From assembly GCA_964526785.1 (NCBI GenBank), contig CAZGMJ010000064.1:1-30172 (forward strand): a DNA stretch of 30,172 bases, given 5' to 3'. Positions 1 through 6,984 of the stretch are shown here, piece after piece. Each line of letters starts with the position of its first letter. Within the stretch, counting starts at the first letter, position 1. The position numbers and the translations under genes were made by a program. The DNA comes from CAZGMJ01 sp964526785 (GTDB lineage: Bacteria > Planctomycetota > Phycisphaerae > Sedimentisphaerales > Anaerobacaceae). The notes beneath the pieces were generated by a model. That model was not told the DNA's origin. It saw only the letters and a list, made by a program, of their open reading frames with translations, and searched no databases.

Positions 1-2424
1 CAGGGCCAGCAATGTCTCAGAAGAAGGGGCTGACGTCCTGCGTTTGGGCTCATGGCAACCCTGACAGGTCATCCGCTCTCCCGGGTGTACGTAGGTAACC
101 GATCGCATCGATTGAATCGCCATTCCCTGCTCGTCGAGTGCCTGAAAATATATCGCTTTGCCCGCAGGCGCTTCGAAGTACGCGCTACCGTCCCGCTCAA
201 CCGGAACCGTACCGAGGACGGCGCGTGCGTTGGTCTGATTGGCGACTCCGATACGAGGCTGGTTCGGCGGCGGTGTTGTCTTGGGCAGGAGTTGAATAAT
301 TCGCAGCGCAGCAACCCGGGTTTCGGCGGGCCACCTGAAGTCGCTGTCATAAACGTTCACAACCGTGATCGTTTCGTTTCCCGGCTCGATGTCTGCGGCC
401 AGGGTCGTCCTGTTCGGAATCACCGGGGGTCTGACACGCGAGCGTACCGGAATGGGACTCAGGCAGGAGATCGACGGATCGCGATAGAGCAATTCTCTGT
501 TGCCAAAGCGATCGATCCAATAGATCCCTCTGTTCTTCGCATCGGCGCCATAGACACAGAGGTAATCATCTTCGCTAAGCGGCCAGGGCGTTCCGTAGAC
601 CATGCAGTCCTTGATTGGCTTGAGATGTTTCTCGGCCTCAGGAAACGGCACGTCGGGCGTCAACCGGGTCACCTGCGCCATAGCACCGTCATCCTCCTTG
701 TGTTGATCGATCAGGACCAGCGAACCGAAGGCGTGGCCGTGGTGTGCGGCGGCCGTTGCCACATATTTGTGCGAGTCCGGTATGGCACGGATACTCATTT
801 CCATCCATGGCCGGCTTTCCCGACGCAGAGGATAGTTGCCGTGAAAAGATCGCGGATCCCGGCCGTCGGGATAAGTCGTCCAGATGTGATGCGCGATGTT
901 CGTATCACGGTCCACGTAATCCCAGCGGGTATAGACGATCATCCCGGCATTATCCACGCTCGGATGCCATTCGTGTGTTTCGTGATAACTCAGCTTCCTT
1001 ATGTCAGTGCCGTCCGGGTTCATTGAGTGCAGGGTATACGTCGGGCAATGTCGTCCACATCGCAGGTACCCGCCGCGGCGCGTGGAGACAAACGCAATTC
1101 GCCCGTCCGGCAGGAAGCATGGGTCGAAGTCATCCCAGGGACCGTCGGTCAACTGCACAAGATCCGTGCCATCAATATTGACCTTGAAGATATGATAGCT
1201 CGTATCCGGCCCCCACTCGTACGCCTCTTTGCCCTGATACTTCTCGTAGGCGGTCGCCTGAGTATACGCAAATAGAACAGTCCGACCGTCGTAGGACAAC
1301 CCCGGAGAAAGAAATGCACCGTCCGACAGTGTCCTGCCCTTGAGTCTTCCGTTTTCAACGACGGAACTCTCCAATACATTTCTCAGTTTCGGTTCAGGAT
1401 CGAAGGGATGCTCCAGTACGAAGAGCCCGCCGCCCGGCACCGCATTGCAGCCGTAATACTGGTCACACATATGAAAGACGCCGGCTGAGTCGTGACGCTT
1501 TAGAAAGAGTATGCGATCGAAATCGAACTGAGGATTAGACGATGCAATTCCGCGTACAACGCCTCTGGCGTCGAGATAGAGTTGTCGTCGCGTCTCCAAA
1601 GGAACCTCGCTGCGGCCTTCCAGTTCGAGAAGGTCGGCGTCGAGCCTGTCCAACTCGGCAGAAAACTTCTCAACTCGCGGACCCCAGAAGCGTCTGATTA
1701 ACCGCCGACCGCGTTCAACGACCGACCGTGTATGGGATATCCTGAAACGTTCCGCGGAAACCGGCGGAGGAGCGGTGTCTCTGCCTTCGGGCAAGGTGCC
1801 CGGATAAGAATATGGCCCGACGCTTTTCTGATCGGCAGGTTTGTTCAAAGCGATGTTTCGCTGTGGTTCGCTCCGCGCATAAACCTCGATTTCATCGAGA
1901 GCCAGAGAGCACCTTCCTGGTACCTGCAGTCGCACGATGCGAGCGGTTGTCGGAGTGTCATCAAAACGTATTACCAGCGGCTTGCCCTCCCGGGCTCCAT
2001 GGAAGACCGTGCCGTCGTGCTGGTAGACCTGCACAAACCTGCCGGGCTTGTTCGCCACCAAAACGCGCAGGTTGGCGGTGCGGCCGGCCGTTCCGCGATC
2101 CGTTCGATTAAATACGACAATCCTGGAAAGCTCGAATTCCTTCTGCAGATCAACTTGCCACCAGGGGTTGTTCTCATTACTGGCGACGTGGAAGCCCCAC
2201 CTGCCGTTCTTAATGCCGTCACATCCGCCGGAGGCGTCCTGAGCGGTGGTAACGCCGTACCTGCTGGTCTGCGTCCCCCTTGCCGGAGAAGCAGAAAATC
2301 GCCGATCCTGCTCAATCCAGTCCGACTCAACCAGTTCCGAAAGCGACTCGCCTGAGCAGGCCGCGGCGATTGCGACCAGCACAATTGAAAAGGCTAATGT
2401 AACTGTAGTCTGGTAGTGATACAT
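1..2424 (-). CDS. Hydrazine-synthase-alpha-like (HzsA-like) secreted propeller protein with CxxCH motif, partial at left edge
   Basis: The frame is open for 808 codons from ATG at 2424 to base 1, so the C-terminus lies outside the window. The start at 2424 is preferred because GGAG lies six bases upstream; an in-frame ATG at 2436 lacks a clear ribosome binding site. Residues 1-23 form a signal peptide ending in AAAC, a weak lipobox. About 60-190 resemble a discoidin (F5/8 type C) sugar-binding domain (PWWQVDLQ, then LDEIEVYA). About 300-560 contain TolB/WD40-like blades (GRIAFVSTRRGGYLR, DGTDIRKLSYHETHEWHP). Near the edge, YVHPGERM precedes C787-Q-G-C-H791, a c-type haem attachment motif. This arrangement matches the HZS-alpha middle-domain family, which is widespread in planctomycetes outside anammox bacteria and whose role there is unknown. 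It follows the GH95 gene after about 150 bases and may be cotranscribed with it. Hydrazine synthesis is not implied. Confidence 0.85.
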   Translation of the reverse strand, partial: MYHYQTTVTLAFSIVLVAIAAACSGESLSELVESDWIEQDRRFSASPARGTQTSRYGVTTAQDASGGCDGIKNGRWGFHVASNENNPWWQVDLQKEFELSRIVVFNRTDRGTAGRTANLRVLVANKPGRFVQVYQHDGTVFHGAREGKPLVIRFDDTPTTARIVRLQVPGRCSLALDEIEVYARSEPQRNIALNKPADQKSVGPYSYPGTLPEGRDTAPPPVSAERFRISHTRSVVERGRRLIRRFWGPRVEKFSAELDRLDADLLELEGRSEVPLETRRQLYLDARGVVRGIASSNPQFDFDRILFLKRHDSAGVFHMCDQYYGCNAVPGGGLFVLEHPFDPEPKLRNVLESSVVENGRLKGRTLSDGAFLSPGLSYDGRTVLFAYTQATAYEKYQGKEAYEWGPDTSYHIFKVNIDGTDLVQLTDGPWDDFDPCFLPDGRIAFVSTRRGGYLRCGRHCPTYTLHSMNPDGTDIRKLSYHETHEWHPSVDNAGMIVYTRWDYVDRDTNIAHHIWTTYPDGRDPRSFHGNYPLRRESRPWMEMSIRAIPDSHKYVATAAAHHGHAFGSLVLIDQHKEDDGAMAQVTRLTPDVPFPEAEKHLKPIKDCMVYGTPWPLSEDDYLCVYGADAKNRGIYWIDRFGNRELLYRDPSISCLSPIPVRSRVRPPVIPNRTTLAADIEPGNETITVVNVYDSDFRWPAETRVAALRIIQLLPKTTPPPNQPRIGVANQTNARAVLGTVPVERDGSAYFEAPAGKAIYFQALDEQGMAIQSMRSVTYVHPGERMTCQGCHEPKRRTSAPSSETLLAL

Positions 2425-2427
2425 CAC
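2416..2427. repeat. 12-bp palindrome GTGATACATCAC over the HzsA-like start codon
   Basis: Arms GTGAT and ATCAC flank a 2-base centre. The site contains the 8-mer TGATACAT, which recurs upstream of two other genes in the left 7 kb (5162-5169, 6869-6876 and 6961-6968). It overlaps the first three codons of the HzsA-like protein, so coding constraint is an alternative explanation. Confidence 0.3.
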
Positions 2428-2576
2428 CTGCTCCATATTCAAAGCGATGTCAGGTTGCTGCAGGATGCATAATCTTCGCGTTCAATGGCCGCTTTGCACA
2501 CAAATGCAGCACCAAAGATATTTCAATTTGTCCATGAGTCCCATGACCGCACAGCGGCCGATGTCTGCCGAGACGC

Positions 2577-4856
2577 CTATCTCGGCGCTATTTCGTAGAT
2601 GCGGCCCTTCGACGTTTCAAATTCGAGTACGTACTGTGATATCGGCGTGGTCTTGACGGCTTTGCCCTGACACGAAACTGTGACGGGCTGTTGCGTGCGA
2701 AGCCTGCATGGGGCCCCCAACTCGGACAGAAGCGTACACTTGCTGAGCCGGGCATCTTTCCATGCCATGTCCAACACGAAGCCGCTGCGGGCCCGAATGC
2801 CTTCGACGCCGCCCGTCGCCCAGACCGAAGGCAGCGCCGGCAGCAGATGAACGTCGCCTATGTGTGACTGAATGAGCATCTCGCAGACGCCGGCGGCATA
2901 TCCGAAGTTCCCGTCGATCTGGAACGGCGGATGCAAATCAAACAGATTATCCGCGAACTGGGCCTGGAGCATACCTTTTAGAATGCTGTACGCGCGATCG
3001 CCGTCATGGAGTCTGGCCCAAATCGATACCTTCCATGCCCGGCTCCATCCTGTGGAGCCGTCGCCGCGAGCGTTCATCGAGACTCTGGCCGCTTCAGCAA
3101 GCTTCGGTGTTGTCACAGGCGATATCTGGCGGCCCGGATGCACCGCTATCATGTGGGACAGATGGCGGTGCTTATCCTTCGGATCGTCCCTGTCTACCAT
3201 CCATTCCTGGAGCTGGCCCCACCTGCCTATCTGGGGACCAAGCAGACGGGATTTCATTGACGCGATTTTCTTTCTGAAGGCTGCATCTTTGCCGAGTATT
3301 TCCGACGACTCGATGAAGTTCGTAAAGAGATCCCAAACGAGTTGCTGGTCGAAAGAAACGCCGTCTTCGTGCGGCCCATGCTCGGGAGAGAACCCGTCCG
3401 GCGACACCAGCGTTCCGTCCGGCAGTTCTTTCAAGTGGTCCTCCCAGAACTCGCAAAGTTCCTTCATAACCGGATATGCGCGTGTTTCCAGATACTCTTT
3501 GTCGCCGGTATAGGCGTAATGATCCCAGAGATTCTGCGCTACCCAGGCTGCGTCGCCCTTCGACCATTTCCAGGTGGAACCTCCAAATATGCCGTTTTCT
3601 GCGTGCGAAATCCAGCCTCTGGTGCCGAATGCGGCCTTTGTCTCATCTCGCCGGACGCCGCGAATGGAATGCACCCATTCCGCCAGCGGCAGGAAACATT
3701 CCGACAGATTAGCGTGATCCACGAACCAGTAGTTCATCTGGATGTTGACGTCCGTATGGTAGTCGGATCGCCACGGCGGGGTGTTGCTCTTGTTCCATAG
3801 TCCCTGAAGATTGGCCGGCAGGGCACCCGGCCGTGAACTGGAGATCATTAGATAACGTGCATACTGAAAGACCATCTCCTCCAGGTCCGGGTCCGACCCG
3901 CCCGCCTTGTACGCGGCCAGGCGTTGATCTGTCGGTAGTTCCTTCGCTTTCTTGCTCGAAGAGCCGATATCAAGAACGCACGCATCGAACAGGCTTGTAT
4001 AATCCGCGAGGTGGGCCTTGAGAAGTTCGTCGTAGGATTGCTTTGCGGCGGATTTCAACTGTTGTTCGAGCCTACCGTGAGGATGCGCGCCTTTCCAGCC
4101 CCTGGCCCTCTGGTTCAGATAATCGGTGTCGGCCGCGAGCAGAATGATCAGGCTGTCGGCATTCTCGAAAATGATTTTGCCGTCCGAGGCGGCAATCGAA
4201 CCACCCTCGTTCAGGACAAGTACCTGGGCCTCATAATCCAGTGCTATATCATATTTGATGTTCTTCTTGCCGGAATTGCTGCCTCTGCCGTACGTGTAGC
4301 CTTCAAGCGATCCCTTTGAGATAATCTTGTTGCCCCGGGCGGATATTTCGCCCTTGTGCATATCAGTCAGGACCACGGCCCCCGAATACGCGCCCCTTTT
4401 ATCGGCCGTGAGCCGGAACACCAGCACCTGGTCCGGATTGCTGGCAAAATACTCACGCTTGAATCTGGTGCCCCCATTCTCATACGTTATCGTATGAATA
4501 CCCGTTGCCAGATCCAACTGCCGCCTGTACGTACCTGACGGCGGCTCATCATTGCCGCCCGTCTTGGGTTCAGCGGACGCAGACTCACCCAGCTCGATAT
4601 AGAGGTCGCCGAATGCCTGATACGCTCCGGTATCACTTTCATCGCCTATCCAGAGGCTGTCCTCATTGAACTGGATATGTTCCTTGGCCGTATCGCCGAA
4701 AATCATGCATCCGAGACGGCCGTTGCCAATGGGCAATGCTTCGCGCATCCACTTCTCGGCGGGTTTGTCATACCACAGTTTCAGGTCGGAGGCCTCGCCG
4801 GCGGTGTTGAGCAGGCAAGCGCACACGGCGATGACCAACATAATACGTGTTTTCAT
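2577..4856 (-). CDS. Secreted GH95 glycoside hydrolase (alpha-L-fucosidase or alpha-L-galactosidase)
   Basis: This 759-residue protein has a Sec signal peptide (residues 1-22) followed at once by the GH95 N-terminal beta-domain, with the family hallmarks KWMREALPIGNGRLG (35-49) and QFNEDSLWIG (62-71). The (alpha/alpha)6 catalytic domain contains YHTDVNIQMNYW (366-377), SPEHG (490-494, with E492 as the expected general acid), HRHLSHM (563-569), a tryptophan-rich STGWSRAWK (601-609) and IDGNFG (647-652, D648). GH95 enzymes are inverting exo-enzymes that remove terminal alpha-L-fucose, or in some members alpha-L-galactose. Position 369 is Asp where characterised fucosidases have the first Asn of NxN, so the specificity is open. 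The length is normal for the family. GAAGGG lies ten bases before the ATG, and a good promoter is at 4914-4942. It probably acts in the periplasm or outside the cell with the sulfatases. Confidence 0.93.
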   Translation of the reverse strand: MKTRIMLVIAVCACLLNTAGEASDLKLWYDKPAEKWMREALPIGNGRLGCMIFGDTAKEHIQFNEDSLWIGDESDTGAYQAFGDLYIELGESASAEPKTGGNDEPPSGTYRRQLDLATGIHTITYENGGTRFKREYFASNPDQVLVFRLTADKRGAYSGAVVLTDMHKGEISARGNKIISKGSLEGYTYGRGSNSGKKNIKYDIALDYEAQVLVLNEGGSIAASDGKIIFENADSLIILLAADTDYLNQRARGWKGAHPHGRLEQQLKSAAKQSYDELLKAHLADYTSLFDACVLDIGSSSKKAKELPTDQRLAAYKAGGSDPDLEEMVFQYARYLMISSSRPGALPANLQGLWNKSNTPPWRSDYHTDVNIQMNYWFVDHANLSECFLPLAEWVHSIRGVRRDETKAAFGTRGWISHAENGIFGGSTWKWSKGDAAWVAQNLWDHYAYTGDKEYLETRAYPVMKELCEFWEDHLKELPDGTLVSPDGFSPEHGPHEDGVSFDQQLVWDLFTNFIESSEILGKDAAFRKKIASMKSRLLGPQIGRWGQLQEWMVDRDDPKDKHRHLSHMIAVHPGRQISPVTTPKLAEAARVSMNARGDGSTGWSRAWKVSIWARLHDGDRAYSILKGMLQAQFADNLFDLHPPFQIDGNFGYAAGVCEMLIQSHIGDVHLLPALPSVWATGGVEGIRARSGFVLDMAWKDARLSKCTLLSELGAPCRLRTQQPVTVSCQGKAVKTTPISQYVLEFETSKGRIYEIAPR

Positions 4857-4909
4857 CCAGGTATCCCTTCGGTCTCAAACAATAAGGGTTCTCTTCGTAC
4901 AGTCATAAG

Positions 4910-4922
4910 GAGTATGATACTC
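4910..4922. promoter_or_regulatory. Operator-like dyad over the GH95 -10 box
   Basis: Two 6-base arms, GAGTAT and ATACTC, flank a single G and overlap the leftward -10 hexamer. The arms are short, and the regulator is unknown and not in the window. Confidence 0.3.
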
Positions 4923-4942
4923 GACAGGCAAAGTCATATCAA
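4914..4942 (-). promoter_or_regulatory. Sigma70-type promoter for the GH95 gene
   Basis: Reading leftward, the -35 box TTGATA (4942-4937) and the -10 box TATCAT (4919-4914) each differ from consensus at one base and are separated by exactly 17 bases. Transcription should start near 4907, giving a leader of about 50 bases before the ATG at 4856. A perfect dyad, GAGTAT-G-ATACTC (4910-4922), covers the -10 box, which is where a repressor would act. Confidence 0.55.
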
Positions 4943-5074
4943 TTGAAGAACCTCGGGCGGAATACCTCGAAAGCCGTCTATCCTCGCATTCGCTTGTGGT
5001 TCAATCTTGCAACGGACCGACCGGCTGATCACAAGACCGTCAAAACCGAGGATGAATGCCGCCGATCATTCCAG

Positions 5075-5103
5075 TTGCAAACGGACGCCGCAGCCTGTAT
5101 TAT
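5075..5103 (+). promoter_or_regulatory. Sigma70-type promoter for the Gfo/Idh/MocA gene
   Basis: TTGCAA (5075-5080; 4 of 6 consensus) and TATTAT (5098-5103; 5 of 6) are separated by 17 bases. The predicted start near 5110 gives a leader of about 147 bases, which contains the dyad at 5198-5220. Confidence 0.45.
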
Positions 5104-5161
5104 ATGGGCAATCAGTTCGGCAGCATCTCTTATGGTATCGAACACAACAGACAGCCGTTAC

Positions 5162-5169
5162 ATGTATCA
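5162..5169 (-). repeat. TGATACAT site upstream of the Gfo/Idh/MocA gene
   Basis: One of four exact copies of this 8-mer seen in the window (either strand). All four lie at or upstream of gene starts between 2.4 and 7 kb. This copy is in the leader, about 90 bases before the start codon. Confidence 0.3.
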
Positions 5170-5197
5170 TGCTCCTGCAAAGACAGGTTCGCCACTT

Positions 5198-5220
5198 CGC
5201 GAATCCCGTCGGGAATCGCG
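5198..5220. promoter_or_regulatory. 23-bp inverted repeat in the Gfo/Idh/MocA leader
   Basis: The sequence runs CGCGAATCCCG, a central T, then CGGGAATCGCG. Ten of the 11 arm positions pair. It lies 37 bases upstream of the ATG, just ahead of the GGAGG ribosome binding site. It could be a DNA operator or an RNA hairpin in the leader. Confidence 0.45.
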
Positions 5221-5256
5221 TTCCTAATCAAGCCGTTACAAATCCTGGAGGTACAA

Positions 5257-6618
5257 ATGACTCAGTCCGCCAAGAATTCCAGCATTAACCGTCGAGACTT
5301 CTTAAAGCATAGCGGCGCAGTTGCCGCGGGGGCCGCCACGCTCGGAAGCATTTCATCGGCCGCCTTTGCGGGATCAGACGAGACGATTCGTCTGGCCCTG
5401 ATCGGCTGTGGGGGCCGAGGCTCGGGGGCTGTTCGCGATGCTCTGAACGTCCAGAATGAAGGCCCCATAGAGCTCTACGCCATGGCGGATATCCACAAAC
5501 CCTCGATCGATTCACGCCTCAAGCCGCTGAAGAACAAGTTCCCGGACAAGGTAAATGTTACCGAGGATCGCAAGTTTGTCGGCTTCGATGCTTACAAGAA
5601 GGCCATTGATATTCTCCGCCCCGGCGATATCGCGATGTGCACGACACGGGCGTACATCCGTCCGCTGCACGTAGAGTACGCGGTCAAGAAAGGCATTAAT
5701 GTCTTTTTCGAGAAGCCTTTTGCGTCGGATCCCGGCAGTCTGCATCGATTGCTCCGAGCCGGCGAGATGGCCGAACGGAAAAATGTCAAGGCAGCGGCCG
5801 GGTTGCAGTGTCGCCATTCTCCGGCACGCCAGGCACTGATTGACAAGATTCGCAGCGGCGAAATGGGTGAGATCCCGCTGATACGTGCGAACCGTCTTGG
5901 CGGCGGCGGATGGATGGGCAGCCAGGGCGACAAGTCCAACACCCTGATGGAACAACTGCGATTCGGCAGGATACACCTGTTCTGGATCGGCTCGGGCCAC
6001 ATGGTCGATTACCTGATCCACCAGATCGACGAATGCTGTTGGATCAAGGGGGCCTGGCCGGTTTCAGCGCTTGGCATGGGCGGCCGTGTGCCGAACAGCA
6101 CGGACCATGGACAGAATATCGACGTCTACTCGATGGAGTACACATTTGCCGATGGGTCCAAGGCATTCTGCGGTTTCCGTCGGATCCCCAAGACGCGCAG
6201 CGATTTTGCCACGTATATTCACGGTACCAAGTGCGCCGCACAGTTTTCCGGCAGGGTCCACCGGGCAACCGTCCACATGTTCAAGGATCAGCGAATCGAG
6301 CAAAGCAACATTGCATGGACGCCGGACGATGATCGCTACAGTCCGTGGCAATACGAATGGAATGATTTCATTCACAGCATTCGCACGGACCGCAGGCACA
6401 ACGAAATTCAGCGCGCCGTCTATTCTGATCTGACGACTCTAATGGGCCGCGCAGCGTGTCATACCGGCCAGGAGGTTACGTGGGACCAGATAATGAAGTC
6501 CAGGTTCCAGTTCTGCGACTACCTCGACGACTTGGACTATGACAGCCCGGCCCCGGTGAAGGCCGATGAGAACGGGCAGTTCGAGGTTCCCATTCCAGGG
6601 CAGTGGAAAGAGATCTGA
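5257..6618 (+). CDS. Gfo/Idh/MocA-family NAD(P)-dependent oxidoreductase with Tat signal
   Basis: This is a 453-residue protein. The start at 5257 is chosen because GGAGG lies at 5247-5251 and the protein then opens with a normal twin-arginine signal (NRRDFLKHSGAVAAGAA, residues 11-27) ending at AFA. An in-frame ATG at 5056 would bury this signal. The Rossmann domain has LIGCGGRGSG (48-57) for nucleotide binding, and EKPFASDP (152-159) is the family EKP motif. D251 and H255 in MVDYLIHQID sit where the catalytic Asp/His of the family usually lie. The C-terminal half is the alpha/beta substrate-binding domain. Tat-exported members are abundant in PVC bacteria next to glycosidases and usually act on sugars or carry tightly bound NAD. 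GH109-type NAD-dependent glycosidase activity is possible but not demonstrated. It stands before a Tat sulfatase. Confidence 0.9.
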   Translation: MTQSAKNSSINRRDFLKHSGAVAAGAATLGSISSAAFAGSDETIRLALIGCGGRGSGAVRDALNVQNEGPIELYAMADIHKPSIDSRLKPLKNKFPDKVNVTEDRKFVGFDAYKKAIDILRPGDIAMCTTRAYIRPLHVEYAVKKGINVFFEKPFASDPGSLHRLLRAGEMAERKNVKAAAGLQCRHSPARQALIDKIRSGEMGEIPLIRANRLGGGGWMGSQGDKSNTLMEQLRFGRIHLFWIGSGHMVDYLIHQIDECCWIKGAWPVSALGMGGRVPNSTDHGQNIDVYSMEYTFADGSKAFCGFRRIPKTRSDFATYIHGTKCAAQFSGRVHRATVHMFKDQRIEQSNIAWTPDDDRYSPWQYEWNDFIHSIRTDRRHNEIQRAVYSDLTTLMGRAACHTGQEVTWDQIMKSRFQFCDYLDDLDYDSPAPVKADENGQFEVPIPGQWKEI

Positions 6619-6632
6619 TGTTCTCTTGGTGC

Positions 6633-6648
6633 GGCCGGGCAGCCGGCC
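6633..6648 (+). terminator. GC hairpin after the Gfo/Idh/MocA gene
   Basis: GGCCGG and CCGGCC form a perfect 6-base stem around the loop GCAG, 14 bases after the stop codon. No T tract follows, so it may only attenuate transcription or protect the 3' end. Confidence 0.35.
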
Positions 6649-6868
6649 ACTTAAAGACGCCAGAGTAGACGGCCTCGGCCTCTGACAGGTAAGACATCGC
6701 ACCATTGTATGCGCATGCGTCCGGCCTTGCAGGCGGATACACGCCAGCGCTGCAGGCGTGCAGTGAGTGCATTGTCCATGGTTTGGATACCAGCTCCGGT
6801 GCTGGATTCATCTGCGGCTTCGAGTGCGTCTCGTCGCGGATCAGCCGCATTTGCGAGAACGCTGCTTG

Positions 6869-6877
6869 ATGTATCAC
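6869..6877 (-). repeat. ATGTATCAC, left arm of an inverted pair
   Basis: This 9-mer is the exact reverse complement of 6960-6968, 82 bases away. It carries the TGATACAT core shared with 2417-2424 and 5162-5169. Confidence 0.35.
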
Positions 6878-6959
6878 GCGAACATGTCTACAGTTCTGGT
6901 ATATCCTTCGTTTGCAATAGCAGAGTCGAAAGATCGTAGCACGCGGGTGCCGCAAGCCT

Positions 6960-6968
6960 GTGATACAT
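6960..6968 (+). repeat. GTGATACAT, right arm of an inverted pair
   Basis: It lies directly before the ribosome binding site of the sulfatase (start 6985), where a bound protein would block transcription or translation. It pairs with the 9-mer at 6869-6877. Confidence 0.35.
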
Positions 6969-6984
6969 ATTGAGGTGCAGTTCA

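Larger units (their letters stand above)
4857..5256. other. Divergent intergenic region between GH95 and the Gfo/Idh/MocA gene
   Basis: I see no convincing gene in these 400 bases. The open frame extending left from 5257 to 5056 has no ribosome binding site, and it would place the Tat signal more than 75 residues into the protein. The region carries a leftward promoter (4914-4942), a rightward promoter (5075-5103), two dyads (4910-4922 and 5198-5220) and one TGATACAT-type site (5162-5169). Confidence 0.7.
6619..6984. other. Intergenic region before the first Tat sulfatase
   Basis: No supported gene occurs in these 366 bases; the short frames have no recognisable domains and no ribosome binding sites. 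The region holds a GC-rich hairpin just after the oxidoreductase stop and a pair of inverted 9-mers, ATGTATCAC at 6869-6877 and GTGATACAT at 6960-6968. Confidence 0.6.

Noticed and set aside
1..2424. Hydrazine synthase and anammox metabolism
   Set aside because: Only the alpha-subunit-like architecture is present. No beta/gamma subunits, hydrazine dehydrogenase or multihaem proteins accompany it, and the context is glycan degradation.
5056..5256. N-terminal extension of the Gfo/Idh/MocA protein
   Set aside because: The in-frame ATG at 5056 lies upstream of the predicted promoter start and would bury the Tat signal. The GGAGG before 5257 settles the start.
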